From assembly GCF_030816615.1 (NCBI RefSeq), contig NZ_JAUSYD010000001.1, positions 5,478,501 to 5,542,500 on the forward strand: 64,000 bases of DNA, written 5' to 3'. The translations under genes were made by a program, and so were the position numbers. The stretch's first letter is position 1, and every line of letters starts with the position of its first letter. Source of the DNA: Streptomyces sp. B1I3. Its GTDB lineage: Bacteria > Actinomycetota > Actinomycetes > Streptomycetales > Streptomycetaceae. The notes under the pieces are model-generated. The model was not told where the DNA came from. It was given only the letters and a program-made list of their open reading frames with translations, and made no database searches. Below are positions 42,598 through 52,092 of this stretch, in pieces.

Positions 42598-43966
42598 ATG
42601 AGCGCGAACGAGCAGGCGGATGTGGTGGTCGTCGGGCTGGGGCCGGGTGGTGAGTACGTCGCGGGCACGCTGGCCGAAGCTGGGCTGGACGTGGTGGGGG
42701 TCGAGGCGGAACTCGTCGGGGGCGAGTGTCCGTACTGGGGGTGCGTGCCCAGCAAGATGATGATCCGGGCCGGGAATCTGCTCGCCGAGGCGGGCCGGGT
42801 GCCGGCCCTCGCCGGTGAAGCGGTCGTGACTCCGGATTGGGGCAGCGTCGCCGGGCGCATTCGCGGCGAGGCGACTGACGACTGGAACGATGCGGCCGCC
42901 GCCGACCGCCTCGCGGCCAAGGGCGGCCGGCTCGTCCGGGGCGTGGGCCGTCTCTCCGGCCCACGCCGGGTGACGGTCGGCGACCGCACGTTCGAAGCCC
43001 GGCGCGGCGTCGTGCTGGCTACCGGCTCGCGGCCCCGGATCCCCCCGGTGCCGGGCCTCGAAGGAACGCCGTACTGGACCAACAGGGATGCCATGGTGGC
43101 CAAGGAGCTGCCGGAGTCGCTGGTCGTGCTCGGCGGGGGCGCCATCGGTGTCGAACTCGCCCAGGTCTTCGCCCGCTTCACGTGCGTGGTCACAGTGATC
43201 GAAGGACAGGACCGGCTGCTGTCGCAGGAGGAACCGGAAGCCGGGGAGCTGGCCGCCGAGGCGCTGCGGGCGGACGGAGTCACCGTACTCACGGGAGCTC
43301 GGGCACGGCAGGTCAGCCATGACGGCACCGAGTTCACCGTCCGACTTGAGGGTGACGGGGAACCGCTGCGAGCCGAACGGCTGCTGGTCGCCACCGGGCG
43401 TCGCACCGAGCTGGCCGCGCTGGCGGTCGACACGGTGGGGCTGGATCCCACGGCCAGAGCCGTGAACACGGACGGGCAGATGCGGGCTGGGGAAGGGGCT
43501 GTGGGCGGTCGGCGACATCACCGGCCGCGGCGCCTTCACTCATGTGTCGATGTACCAGGCACAGATCGCCGTCCGAGACATCCTCGGGCAGCCCGGTCCC
43601 GACGCCGACTACCGGGCGCTGCCCCGCGTCACATTCACCGATCCGGAGATCGGCGCCGTCGGGTTGACGGAACGGCAGGCACGTGAGCGAGGGCTACGGG
43701 TACGCACCAGTGTGCTGCCTATCGCCTCCTCCACGCGAGGCTGGATCCACGGACCGGGCAACGAGGGACTCATCAAGCTCGTCGAGGACGCGGACCGGGG
43801 TGTGCTGATCGGCGCGACGTCGGCGGGGCCGGCGGGAGGCGAGGTGCTCTACGGACTGAACGTGGCCGTCCACGCCGAGATACCCATCGACCGGCTCAAG
43901 CACATGATTTACACGTACCCCACCTTCCACCGGACGGTTGAGACCGCGCTCGGAGCCCTCCGCTGA
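42598..43966 (+). pseudogene. Mercuric-reductase-like flavoprotein disulfide reductase with a one-base frameshift
   Basis: Class I pyridine-nucleotide disulfide oxidoreductase of about 455 codons. Intact pieces: FAD site VVVVGLGPGGEYVAGTLAEAG; redox disulfide ECPYWGCVPSKMM; NAD site LVVLGGGAIGVELAQVFARF. In GAAGGGGCTGTGG at 43495-43498 a fourth G breaks the frame; removal restores EGLWAVGDITGRGAFTHVSMYQ and the dimerisation domain runs to 43966. No mer genes adjoin it and the C-terminal Cys pair of MerA is absent, so substrate is unknown. Probable read error or recent mutation. Confidence 0.82.
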
Positions 43967-44016
43967 GCCGCTCCCGGATCGCCCACGCGGCCCCGGCGCC
44001 CAGGCGATGGCGCACC

Positions 44017-45144
44017 ATGCCGGGCCGTGACCCCAGTGAGCCACACAGGGCCGCCACCTCGCTGGAGCTCCTCTTCGACCTGTGCTTCGTCATCGCGGTC
44101 GCGCAGGCGTCCAGGAGCCTGCACGAGGCGCTGACCGACGGGGAGTACGCCACCGGTGTCCTGCGCTTCGCGCTGGTCTTCTTCACCATCTGGTGGGCGT
44201 GGATGAACTTCACCTGGTTCGCCTCCGCCTACGACCCGGACGATATCCCGTACCGGTTGACGGTGTTGGTCCAGATCACAGGGTCGCTCGTGCTCGCCGC
44301 AGGCGTTCCCCGGGCGTTCGAGGAGGGTGACCTGCGGGTCATCACCATCGGATACGTCGTGTTGCGCACGGCGCTGGCCGCCCTGTGGCTGCGCGCCGCG
44401 TGGTCCGACCCCGCTCGGCGGACGACCACCCTGCGCTTCGCCGTTGGAGTGACGGCATGTCAGATTGGGTGGGTCGGGCTGCTCGGTCTCCCGGCATCGG
44501 CGAGCCTGCCGGGCATCGTGGTGCTGATCATCGCCGAGGTCTCCGTCCCGGTGTGGGCGCAGTCCGCCGGGATGACCCCATGGCATCCGCGTCACATTGC
44601 CGAGCGCTACGAACTTTTCACCCTCATCGTCCTCGGAGAGTCCGTCGCGGCGGCCACCGTCGCCGTGCGGAGCGCCTTCGACCGGCATCACGGCACCGGC
44701 TCGCTGTACGCGGTGGCGGCCGGTGGCCTGTTCGTGGCCTACGCCATGTGGTGGCTGTACTTCTCCAGATCCGCGCACACCCTGCTGGCCACGACGCACC
44801 GAGCCCACCGCAGGAGATTCACCTGGGCCTACGGCCACTACCTGATCTTCGCTTCGGCGACCGCCGAGGGAGCCGGCCTGGCCGCTTACGCGGATCACGT
44901 CACGCGTGGTACGGACGCCTCGGCGTTGGCTGCGGGCGCGGCGGTCACCGTCCCCGCGGCCGTCTTCCTGATCACCGTCTGGGCCGTACACCTCCGGCCC
45001 CATCAAAGAAGCGTTGCCGACGGGATTCCGTATCCCGTCGCGGCGGTCGGCCTCCTGCTGGCCGCCTTCTTCCCGGCACCCGCCCTCGCCGCTGGAGCGC
45101 TGCTGGCGGTCCTGGCTGTGGTGGTCACGGTGGAGCGCCGGTGA
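44017..45144 (+). CDS. Low-temperature-requirement protein A (LtrA) family membrane protein
   Basis: A 375-residue integral membrane protein with about 10-12 helices. Family motifs: HRAATSLELLFDLCFVIAVAQ at the start, FTIWWAWMNFTWFASAYDPDD, and HIAERYELFTLIVLGESVAAA. Function of LtrA proteins is undefined; one was linked to cold growth in Listeria. Begins 50 bases after the flavoprotein stop, so the two may be co-transcribed. Confidence 0.88.
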   Translation: MPGRDPSEPHRAATSLELLFDLCFVIAVAQASRSLHEALTDGEYATGVLRFALVFFTIWWAWMNFTWFASAYDPDDIPYRLTVLVQITGSLVLAAGVPRAFEEGDLRVITIGYVVLRTALAALWLRAAWSDPARRTTTLRFAVGVTACQIGWVGLLGLPASASLPGIVVLIIAEVSVPVWAQSAGMTPWHPRHIAERYELFTLIVLGESVAAATVAVRSAFDRHHGTGSLYAVAAGGLFVAYAMWWLYFSRSAHTLLATTHRAHRRRFTWAYGHYLIFASATAEGAGLAAYADHVTRGTDASALAAGAAVTVPAAVFLITVWAVHLRPHQRSVADGIPYPVAAVGLLLAAFFPAPALAAGALLAVLAVVVTVERR

Positions 45145-45462
45145 CGAAGCTGCCAACGAGATCTCACCCTGGGCCGGGACCGGAGGCCGCGGCGGCGGCA
45201 CTAACCGTGCCGTAAGGGGGCGTCGCTCGTGGTGATGGTCGCGGCTGCCTGCCGACTCCCGGCCTCCGACCACAGGTGCGAACTCGGCGCCGACCCCGCG
45301 GGAGGGGGCGGTGCCCTCGTCAGTGAGCCGCAGGGCCACAGATGCTGCATTCCAGCCGACGAGCCCCCCGCGACCGTTCTCCCCGCCCTCAACGGCCGCA
45401 CCCGCACGGCACTCGGGACACCGCCGGAAGCATCGTGTTCCAGCCCATACCTAGGAACCCAC
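45145..45462. other. 318-bp intergenic region
   Basis: No supportable gene; the open frame that extends the following exporter upstream has no family match and is out of keeping with its start. I see no strong hairpin or operator. Confidence 0.5.
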
Positions 45463-47124
45463 GTGAATACCACGCTGTCACCGAAAGACTCCCCAGTGTC
45501 CGATTCGCCCTGGGCTCCGCTCGCGGCGCGTGTCTTCCGGGCGCTATGGATCGCACAACTGGTTTCCAACATCGGCAGTTGGATGCAGACCGTGGGCGCC
45601 CAGTGGTTGCTCATCGGCCACGACGCCGCCCTGGTGACGCTCGTACAGACCGCGTCCAGTCTTCCCGTCGTGCTGTTGGCTCTGCCTTCTGGCGTGCTGG
45701 CCGACCGTTTCAACCGTCGCACGGTGCTGCTGACCGCTCAGTTCGCCATGCTCGCCGCCTCCGCCACGCTGTCGGTTCTGGCGTTCGCGGACGCGCTCAC
45801 TCCGGCGCGGCTGCTCGGTCTCACCTTCCTGCTGGGATGCGGCACCGCTCTGATGGGCCCGGCCTGGCAGGCCATACAGCCGGAACTTGTGGAACGCCGC
45901 CAGTTGGGGCAGGCGGTCGCGCTCGGCGCCGTGAACATGAACCTCGCTCGCGCCCTCGGGCCGGCACTCGGGGGAGTAGTGGTCGCGACAGCAGGCGCGG
46001 GTTGGGTCTTCGCCTTCAACGCCGCCTCCTACCTCGGCACCGCGGCCGTCCTCGCACGATGGAAGCGGCACGGGGCGGAACAGCCGACTACGCAGGGCGG
46101 GACGCTCCTGACGGCTCTGCGCACCGGCCGCCGCTACGTGTGGAACGCGCCCGGTGTCCGCCGAGTGCTGCTGCGCACCATGTTGTTCATCCCCGGCGGG
46201 GCCGCGCTGTGGTCGCTGCTGCCACTGGTCGCGAGCCGCTCCCTCGGCCTGGGCTCGGGCGGGTACGGGGTGCTGCTCGGTGCGGTCGGAGCCGGCGCTG
46301 TGAGCGGGGCCTTCGCGCTGCCCGCCATCCGCCGCACTCTGGGCGCTAACGGCACTCTGGCCGCAGGGGCCTTCGTCTTCGCCGGAGTCCTGGCGGTACT
46401 GGCCACAGTCCGGGTCCCATGGCTCGCGGCGGTCGTGCTGCTGCCCGCCGGACTGGCCTGGATCGGCGTGCTGTCCACCCTCAACGCGGCTGTCCAGGCC
46501 CGGCTGCCCGGCTGGGTCAGGGCTCGGGGACTCGCCGTCTATCTCTTGGTCTTCCAGGGCGGGCAGGCGCTCGCGGCACCCCTGTGGGGTGCGCTGGCCG
46601 ACAGGCTGGGGCTGACCGTCTCCCTTCTTACCGGCAGCGGCCTGCTGCTGCTCGGCGCGGCGTGTGCGCGACGCCTGCCGCTGCACGGCATGGACGGCAT
46701 TGACCCGTCCCCCTCCGACCACTGGCCCGTTCCGCCCCTGGTGTTCGATCCCGGACCGGCCGACGGTCCCGTACTGGTCTCCGTCGTGTACCGGATCGCA
46801 GCCGCGAACAGGTCCGACTTCATCGACTGCATGGACCGTGTGGCCCGTTCTCGTCGGCGCACGGGGGCCCTCACCTGGGGCCTTTACCAGGACGGTAGCG
46901 ATCCCGGCCGCTTCGTCGAGAACTACCTGGTCGCGTCCTGGTCGGAGCACCTCGCCCAGCACCACGACCGGCTCACGGCCACCGATCGCCGTCACGAGGA
47001 GAGGGCTCGCCGGCTGCTCGTCGAGGGCACCGAGCCGGAGGTGACCCATGCCTTCGACGCCGCCTCGGGACCCGTGGTTCCCGAGGCGGCGAAACAAGGA
47101 CTGTTCTACGGTGTGTCACGTTGA
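45463..47124 (+). CDS. MFS exporter (EntS-like) with extra C-terminal domain
   Basis: A 553-residue protein. The first ~405 residues are a 12-helix MFS_3/EntS-type exporter (FRALWIAQLVSNIGSWMQTVGAQWLL, then LPSGVLADRFNRRTVLLTAQ). After the last helix, residues about 420-550 form a soluble domain (VLVSVVYRIAAANRSDFIDCMDRV, GLYQDGSDPGRFVENYLVASWSEH, EERARRLLVEG) that resembles a dimeric alpha-beta barrel of the monooxygenase/ABM type. Such fusions occur in actinobacteria; the role of the tail is unknown. GTG at 45463 after AGGAA; 45496 is an alternative. Confidence 0.85.
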   Translation: MNTTLSPKDSPVSDSPWAPLAARVFRALWIAQLVSNIGSWMQTVGAQWLLIGHDAALVTLVQTASSLPVVLLALPSGVLADRFNRRTVLLTAQFAMLAASATLSVLAFADALTPARLLGLTFLLGCGTALMGPAWQAIQPELVERRQLGQAVALGAVNMNLARALGPALGGVVVATAGAGWVFAFNAASYLGTAAVLARWKRHGAEQPTTQGGTLLTALRTGRRYVWNAPGVRRVLLRTMLFIPGGAALWSLLPLVASRSLGLGSGGYGVLLGAVGAGAVSGAFALPAIRRTLGANGTLAAGAFVFAGVLAVLATVRVPWLAAVVLLPAGLAWIGVLSTLNAAVQARLPGWVRARGLAVYLLVFQGGQALAAPLWGALADRLGLTVSLLTGSGLLLLGAACARRLPLHGMDGIDPSPSDHWPVPPLVFDPGPADGPVLVSVVYRIAAANRSDFIDCMDRVARSRRRTGALTWGLYQDGSDPGRFVENYLVASWSEHLAQHHDRLTATDRRHEERARRLLVEGTEPEVTHAFDAASGPVVPEAAKQGLFYGVSR

Positions 47125-47316
47125 GGCAGGGGCGTCCGTCAGGGTGCGGCTGGGAGCTCGGAGGACTTCGCCGATGCGTAGGTCCTCGAAGGTTCTGGCC
47201 GGGACGACGAGGAGCCTGTCGGGGTCGAATGCGTGCGATGTGGCGTCTGTAGCCGGCCGCCTGCCCTGCTGATGCGCCAACGCTGTCCTCTCGGCCGGTG
47301 TTGGGTGCTGCTGCAT
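47116..47316 (-). pseudogene. Truncated MaoC-like dehydratase N-terminus
   Basis: The minus-strand frame from 47316 ends RTFEDLRIGEVLRAPSRTLTDA and then stops after six more residues. This is the N-terminal strand-helix of a MaoC/hot-dog dehydratase, which normally continues with the catalytic Asp-His motif. The remaining ~100 residues are missing, replaced by the end of the exporter gene on the other strand. A remnant of a gene cut by rearrangement is the best reading; a real short peptide is possible. Confidence 0.4.
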
Positions 47317-47321
47317 GCATC

Positions 47322-47360
47322 GCCCGTACCGCCGCATCGGGCACATGCGGCGGTACGGGC
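47322..47360 (-). terminator. Perfect 16-bp hairpin after the SMP-30-like gene
   Basis: Stem 47322-47337 with 47345-47360, loop of 7, located 12 bases beyond the stop at 47372. Strong terminator. Confidence 0.8.
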
Positions 47361-47371
47361 ACGGGGTCAGT

Positions 47372-48346
47372 TCATCGGCCGGGGTTGATCCGTGCGGCCA
47401 GGAGGTTGGGGTCGGTGTTGGTGAAGTAGGCGCCACTGGCGATGTAGGCCTTGTTGCCGCGTACGGCGAGCGAGGTCGGATTCTCCAGCCCGTCGGTGCC
47501 GGTCAGCACGACTGTGTGGCTGCCGTCCGGCCTGACCACGGCCACCTCGTTGTCCGCGTTGATCGCGGCCAGGAGGGTGTCGCCGCGGCCGATGAAGGCG
47601 AAGTCGTCGATGTCGACCAGGCCGGTGGCCCGGGTCTCGACGGGGCCGGCGGTGCCGTGCCGGGTGACCGGGATGCGCAGCACGGTGCCCTTGTCCAGGT
47701 TGGACACCCAGACCGCGCCGTTGTGGATCTTGATTCCGTTGGCTCCGAGGAATCCGGCTGCTGCCAGTGCGGGGGCGGTGGCCCACTCCGTAGGCGTGCC
47801 ACCGGCGAGGGGCACCCGCCAGACCGTGCCGAGGACCGAGTCGGCGATGTACAGCCAGCGTTCGTGCCGGTCGAGGGCCAGGCCGTTGGGCAGGCCGTCG
47901 GCCGGGAGCACGGCGATACGCTGCGGGGTGCCGCCGGGGCGCAGACGCCACAGGCCGGTCAGGTCGCTGCTGCCGGTGGCGTACAGGAAGTACAGGGCCC
48001 CGTCGTGAGCACGGACGATTCCGCCGAGGAAGGGCGAGGAGAGAGCTGGGGTATTGGCGTCGACCGGAGGCTGGGGCAGGGTGGCGAGGATGTGAACCCG
48101 GCCGTCGGGAGAGATTCGGGCTACTTGACGGCTGTAGGCGAAGGTGACGACGGCGCTACCGCCGGGCTCCAGGGTGATGTTCTCCGGTCGCTGCCCGTCG
48201 GTGATGTCCAGGTGCGCCATGAAACGCACGTTCGGTTTCGGGGTGGCATTGGCCGTCGTCATGGGGGCTGCTGCCGTCGCGGCGAGGGCCACCGCGACGA
48301 CCGAGGCCAGGATGCCGGTGCGCGCTCCTGTCAGGAATCTGGGCAT
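47372..48346 (-). CDS. Secreted SMP-30/NHL-type beta-propeller protein
   Basis: A 324-residue protein. Signal peptide about 1-35 (hydrophobic run ILASVVAVALAATAAA); then repeated propeller blades such as FLGGIVRAHDGALYFLYATG, GLPNGLALDRHERWLYIADS, LGANGIKIHNGAVWVSNLDKG and NPTSLAVRGNKAYIASGAY. Related to SMP-30/gluconolactonase and to the ScyD/ScyE-like secreted propellers; catalytic metal ligands cannot be assigned securely. ATG at 48346 after GAGAAGAG. First of several secreted or hydrolase genes on this strand, but separated from the next by 470 bp. Confidence 0.8.
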   Translation of the reverse strand: MPRFLTGARTGILASVVAVALAATAAAPMTTANATPKPNVRFMAHLDITDGQRPENITLEPGGSAVVTFAYSRQVARISPDGRVHILATLPQPPVDANTPALSSPFLGGIVRAHDGALYFLYATGSSDLTGLWRLRPGGTPQRIAVLPADGLPNGLALDRHERWLYIADSVLGTVWRVPLAGGTPTEWATAPALAAAGFLGANGIKIHNGAVWVSNLDKGTVLRIPVTRHGTAGPVETRATGLVDIDDFAFIGRGDTLLAAINADNEVAVVRPDGSHTVVLTGTDGLENPTSLAVRGNKAYIASGAYFTNTDPNLLAARINPGR

Positions 48347-48819
48347 GTGGGTTCTCTTCTCTCTTACTCTGATTGCAGGGTATGGGGGCAGCGGATCTCG
48401 GCCGGTGCCCCGGGCGCGTGGGGGCAACCGGGCGTGCTTTGCGGACCTTGTAGCAGGTCCGGCGACGCATCGTTGTCGCGGTTCGCCGAAGCCCTGGACG
48501 GAGCTGACGAACGGGTCGTCGACGGCCGGCCGGCGCTGAGGTGTGCGTTCGACAGCGAAGAGTTGGCGAGGGGCCGGCGCGGGAGCACTGAGGTCCGCCG
48601 GGTCGAAGGGGGCCGGTCGCCGAGGTCGGCGCCGGCGGCCCAGGCGCTGAATTCGTCCCGCCGGGAACAGACCGTCCAGGTATTCGGTCGGCAGCACGTG
48701 CGGTGCTTCGCTGGGTTGGGCCGGTCATGAGGAGGTGGGGGACCGCGACCGGACGGCCACGGTCCCGGCGCCATGTCCTCTTGTGGGATGTCGCTGATGC
48801 GGGCGAGGAACGCGTCTGG
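48347..48819. other. 473-bp region without a supported gene
   Basis: Open frames exist on both strands but their translations are low-complexity (Arg/Pro/Ala-rich) and match no family I recognise. It may hold the promoter for the SMP-30-like gene and remnants of a lost gene. Confidence 0.4.
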
Positions 48820-49662
48820 TCAGTGGTCCGAGCGGACCGAACGGACCGCCCGCAGGATCAGGCCGGTGACCGGGCCGGGATCGCTTACGGCGGCTGCGTG
48901 CGGGGCACGGACAATGACCGTGCGGGCGCGGGCGCGCTCGGCCATCCAGTGCTCGGCGGCCGGCGGGATGTTGCGGTCCTCGGTGGCCACGAGGTACCAG
49001 CTGGGGATCCACTTCCACGCGGCCGCGGTAGCGGGCTCCAGGAGCGCCGCCAGGGTGATCGGACGCTGTCCTGCGGCCATGACCTGGGCGGTCGGTCGAG
49101 GGACTCCGGCCGCGAACTGCTTGTGGAACAGATCCTTCTTGATGACCAGTTCCTCCCCCTGCCCGCCGTTGGGCAGCGGGTAGTACTGGCTGGTGGTGGC
49201 CTGTCCCAGGGTGCTGCCGGGGAACTTGTCGGTGAGCTGGAGCGCGCTCTCCCCGATGTCGGGAACGAAGGCGGCTACGTAGACCAGTGCCTTGACCTGC
49301 GGGGTGTCGGCCGCGGCCTGGCTGATGACCGCTCCGCCGTAGGAGTGCCCCACCAGCACGACCGGTCCGGTGACGCTGTTCAGAACGCCGCGAATGTAGG
49401 AGGAGTCGCTTGCCAGCCCACGCAGTGGCAGGGCCGGTGCGAGTACACGGTGGCCCTGTCGCTGCAGGCGTTCGACGACCGAGCTCCAACTGGAGGCGTC
49501 GGCGAACGCGCCGTGGATCAGGACGATGGTGGGTGCGGCACGGTGCCCGTGCCGTACGGCCGCCGCCGTCTGCGCGGCCTGCGCGGCGCGGCCGGTCCCC
49601 AGGGCAGCTGCGCCGGCCAGGAGGGACACGGCGACGGTGCGGCGTGAGATCGGTGAGTTCAT
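48820..49662 (-). CDS. Alpha/beta hydrolase with Tat-type signal (paralogue 1)
   Basis: A 280-residue hydrolase, exported: SRRTVAVSLLAGAAALG is a twin-arginine-like leader. The fold starts TIVLIHGAFADASSW (oxyanion loop); the nucleophile Ser is in VVLVGHSYGGAVIS; candidates for Asp and His are in LVATEDRNIPP and RAPHAAAVSDP. It is about 40-45% similar by eye to the next two hydrolases on the same strand, so the three look like a tandem family. Substrate unknown; esters, lactones and hydroxynitriles occur in related enzymes. Confidence 0.85.
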   Translation of the reverse strand: MNSPISRRTVAVSLLAGAAALGTGRAAQAAQTAAAVRHGHRAAPTIVLIHGAFADASSWSSVVERLQRQGHRVLAPALPLRGLASDSSYIRGVLNSVTGPVVLVGHSYGGAVISQAAADTPQVKALVYVAAFVPDIGESALQLTDKFPGSTLGQATTSQYYPLPNGGQGEELVIKKDLFHKQFAAGVPRPTAQVMAAGQRPITLAALLEPATAAAWKWIPSWYLVATEDRNIPPAAEHWMAERARARTVIVRAPHAAAVSDPGPVTGLILRAVRSVRSDH

Positions 49663-49737
49663 CGTTCGCTCTCTGGGAAGGGCGGGAGGCAGACGTGGTT
49701 CGGCGGCCGGCGGCCGGCGTGAGGAGGTGCGCGTGGG

Positions 49738-50463
49738 TCAGTCGGAGGTGGCCTGTACGGCTTCCTCGATCAGATCGACGACGCGCCCGGGGTGGGCGAG
49801 CATCACCAGGTGAGAGGAGTCGACCTCGACGGTGGTCATGCCGGCTCGCTGGTAGCCGTAGCGCTCCACGTCGGGGTTGATGGTGTGGTCGGACGAGGCG
49901 ACCAGGCCCCATGAGGGCTTGGTCTTCCAGGCTGCGGCCGGGGCCGCTTCCGCGAAGGCCTGAGCGGCCAGCGGGCGCTGGGATACGGCGAGTACGGCGG
50001 CGAGCTGCGGGTCGACGTCGGCGGCGAAGATGGCCGGGAACTTGTCTGTCTGGACCGACACATCGGTGCCGGGCGCGGCCGAGCCCTCGATCGGGAAGGG
50101 GGTATAGACGAGTGCGGCGGCGAGGTCGCTGTCCGGGAAGCGGCCCTGCAGTTCGCCGAGGCTCTCGCCCTTCTCCAAGGCGTAACCGGCCAGATATACC
50201 AGCGCCTTGACGTTGTCCTCGGTGCCGGCGACGGTGATGACCGCGCCACCGTAGGAGTGGCCCACCAGGACGACCGGGCCGGGTATTTGCCGGACAATGG
50301 CGGCGACGTAGGCGGCGTCCCCTATCAGGCTGCGGTTGGGCACGGCCGGTGCGACCACGTCCAGGCCGCGGGCGACCAGCCGGGGGATGACCTGGGCGTA
50401 GCTGGAGGCGTCAGCGAAGGCGCCGTGCACGAGGACGACGGTCGGCTTGTCGGAACTGGGCAT
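49738..50463 (-). CDS. Alpha/beta hydrolase (paralogue 2)
   Basis: A 241-residue cytoplasmic hydrolase, no signal peptide. TVVLVHGAFADASSYAQVI; Ser in VVLVGHSYGGAVITVAG; SWGLVASSDHTINPDVERYGY; His in SSHLVMLAHPGRVVDLI. It ends 75 bp before paralogue 1 on the same strand, so the two may be one transcript. ATG at 50463. Confidence 0.87.
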   Translation of the reverse strand: MPSSDKPTVVLVHGAFADASSYAQVIPRLVARGLDVVAPAVPNRSLIGDAAYVAAIVRQIPGPVVLVGHSYGGAVITVAGTEDNVKALVYLAGYALEKGESLGELQGRFPDSDLAAALVYTPFPIEGSAAPGTDVSVQTDKFPAIFAADVDPQLAAVLAVSQRPLAAQAFAEAAPAAAWKTKPSWGLVASSDHTINPDVERYGYQRAGMTTVEVDSSHLVMLAHPGRVVDLIEEAVQATSD

Positions 50464-51099
50464 GGTGAAACTCCCTCATCAGTGGAATGGTTGCTGTCGC
50501 ATGGTCTGTGTCGGAGGCATCGGGGCTGCCGTGGTGGCCCCTTTGCCGTGAGATGCCGCAGGCCGGCCTCGGGGTCGGTTGGTGTGCGTGTGCACTAACG
50601 GGACGGCCGTGGACTCGGCCGAAGGGCTCCCGAAGGACGCCACATTGGGAGCCTTGCCGAGCGGGAAATCACCGACACGTGAGCAACCTATGGGGCCGTC
50701 GAGCGGCATGTTTGTCTGTCCGCGTCCCGGTGATGGCCTGTGCGCGCCCACATTGTCGGGTGGTGCCGGCGGGCCGGCGTTGCCCTGGCACGCAAGTGGG
50801 CCGGGGGCCCGCGATCGGGCCGGTGCGGGGTGAGGTGGTCCCCGCCGAGGGTCTGTTCGGGTATGCGGAGACCGAGGCGGCATAACGGAACGGCTGAGTT
50901 CGGCGAGGAGCTTGGTGCGGTCGGCCGACCTGAAAGTGGTGGAAGAAAGCCGTCGCTGTGGTGCCCGGCCTACTCGGCGATCTCCGGAGGGACCGTGCCA
51001 GACGAACGGTGGTACGCCATCCATCGGGCAAGACCTGCAGCGAACTCCTGAAGTGCGTCTGATACTTGTCTCGTCTTTTGCTTCACCCAGCGCAGGACG
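50464..51099. other. 636-bp region between hydrolase paralogues
   Basis: No recognisable gene on either strand; all open frames are rich in Arg/Pro and without family signals. Some of it must hold the promoter for paralogue 2. I saw no terminal inverted repeats that would indicate an intact insertion sequence. Confidence 0.45.
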
Positions 51100-51819
51100 T
51101 CAACTGGTTGCGCGGACGGCGTCGCGGATCAGGTCCGCCACCGCCGACGGCCGGGAGACGGTGACCGCGTGGGAGGCGCCTTCCAGTTCGATGGTCGTCG
51201 CACCGGCCCGTCTGGCACCGAAGCGCTCCACATCGGGGTTGATCGCCTGATCCGCGTCGGCCACGAGGGCCCAGCAAGGCTTTGTCCGCCAGGCCGCTGC
51301 AGAGGCCTCCTCGGTGAACGCCGCCGAAGCCAGCGGACGTTGGGAAGCTGCAAGCACCCTGACGAGGGACGGGGAGACGTCGGCAGCGAAGACTGAGGGG
51401 AATGCCTCCGGAGCAATGCTGACCTCGGTGGCCATCTTCCCTCCGTCAGCCGGGTAGGTCCACTGCTTCAGACTGCGAGCGAGCCGAGGAGCGGGAAAGC
51501 GGTCCTGCAACTGACTGAGGCTCTCGCCTTCTTCGAGTGCGTAGGCGGCGATGTAGACGAGTCCGACCACGTTGTCCGCAGTGCCCGCCACAGTGATTAG
51601 TGCACCGCCGTAGGAGTGGCCGACCAGGACGACCGGACCGTCGATCTGGGAGACCACGGAAGCCAGGTAGGCGGCGTCGCAGGTCAGGCCGCGCAGTGGA
51701 TTGGCCACTGCGAGAACCGCGACGTCGTCGCGCTGGAGTTCATCGATGACGCCGAGCCAGCCCGCCGCGTCGGTGAAGGCACCGTGCACGAGGACGACTG
51801 TGGGAGGAGTAGGGGACAT
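51100..51819 (-). CDS. Alpha/beta hydrolase (paralogue 3)
   Basis: A 239-residue hydrolase very similar to paralogue 2: TVVLVHGAFTDAAGWLGVI; Ser in VVLVGHSYGGALITVAG; CWALVADADQAINPDVERFGA; His in GASHAVTVSRPSAVADLI. ATG at 51819 with GGAGGAG about 8 bases upstream. The shared tail INPDVER and the spacing suggest recent duplication. A short inverted repeat 19 bases upstream may be an operator. Confidence 0.87.
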   Translation of the reverse strand: MSPTPPTVVLVHGAFTDAAGWLGVIDELQRDDVAVLAVANPLRGLTCDAAYLASVVSQIDGPVVLVGHSYGGALITVAGTADNVVGLVYIAAYALEEGESLSQLQDRFPAPRLARSLKQWTYPADGGKMATEVSIAPEAFPSVFAADVSPSLVRVLAASQRPLASAAFTEEASAAAWRTKPCWALVADADQAINPDVERFGARRAGATTIELEGASHAVTVSRPSAVADLIRDAVRATS

Positions 51820-51837
51820 GTGGGGACTCTTTCTTCT

Positions 51838-51860
51838 CACACCGCGACCGGTGCGGTGTG
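51838..51860. promoter_or_regulatory. Inverted repeat upstream of hydrolase paralogue 3
   Basis: CACACCGC (51838-51845) and GCGGTGTG (51853-51860), loop of 7. It lies 19-41 bases before the start codon and could be a binding site for the AraC regulator encoded upstream. Confidence 0.35.
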
Positions 51861-52092
51861 CAGGGCGGTGAGGGGTCTGGCCGATGGCCGCTCGGGCGGC
51901 ATGGGTCTCGCATCCAGCATCACGACATCGTGGATGATTCCTTGGAAGCGGACGGCAACCGCGCGCGACGGCGCTTCTCACGGCCCCGGGTGCCACGTTA
52001 CGACGCCGTGGCTCCCACAGATGATGTGCGCGCGCCGATGCTGGCGCTCGTAGCGCACTTAAGTGGCCCGTCGGCGGTGCCGGCCGCACGTG

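Noticed and set aside
45229..45462. N-terminal extension of the MFS exporter
   Set aside because: The extension has no transporter features and no ribosome-binding site; the GTG at 45463 does.
48364..48774. Minus-strand open frame in the gap after the SMP-30-like gene
   Set aside because: Arg/Pro/Ser-rich low-complexity product, no recognisable domain, no ribosome-binding site.
50479..51024. Minus-strand open frame between hydrolase paralogues
   Set aside because: No family resemblance and composition typical of non-coding GC-rich DNA.
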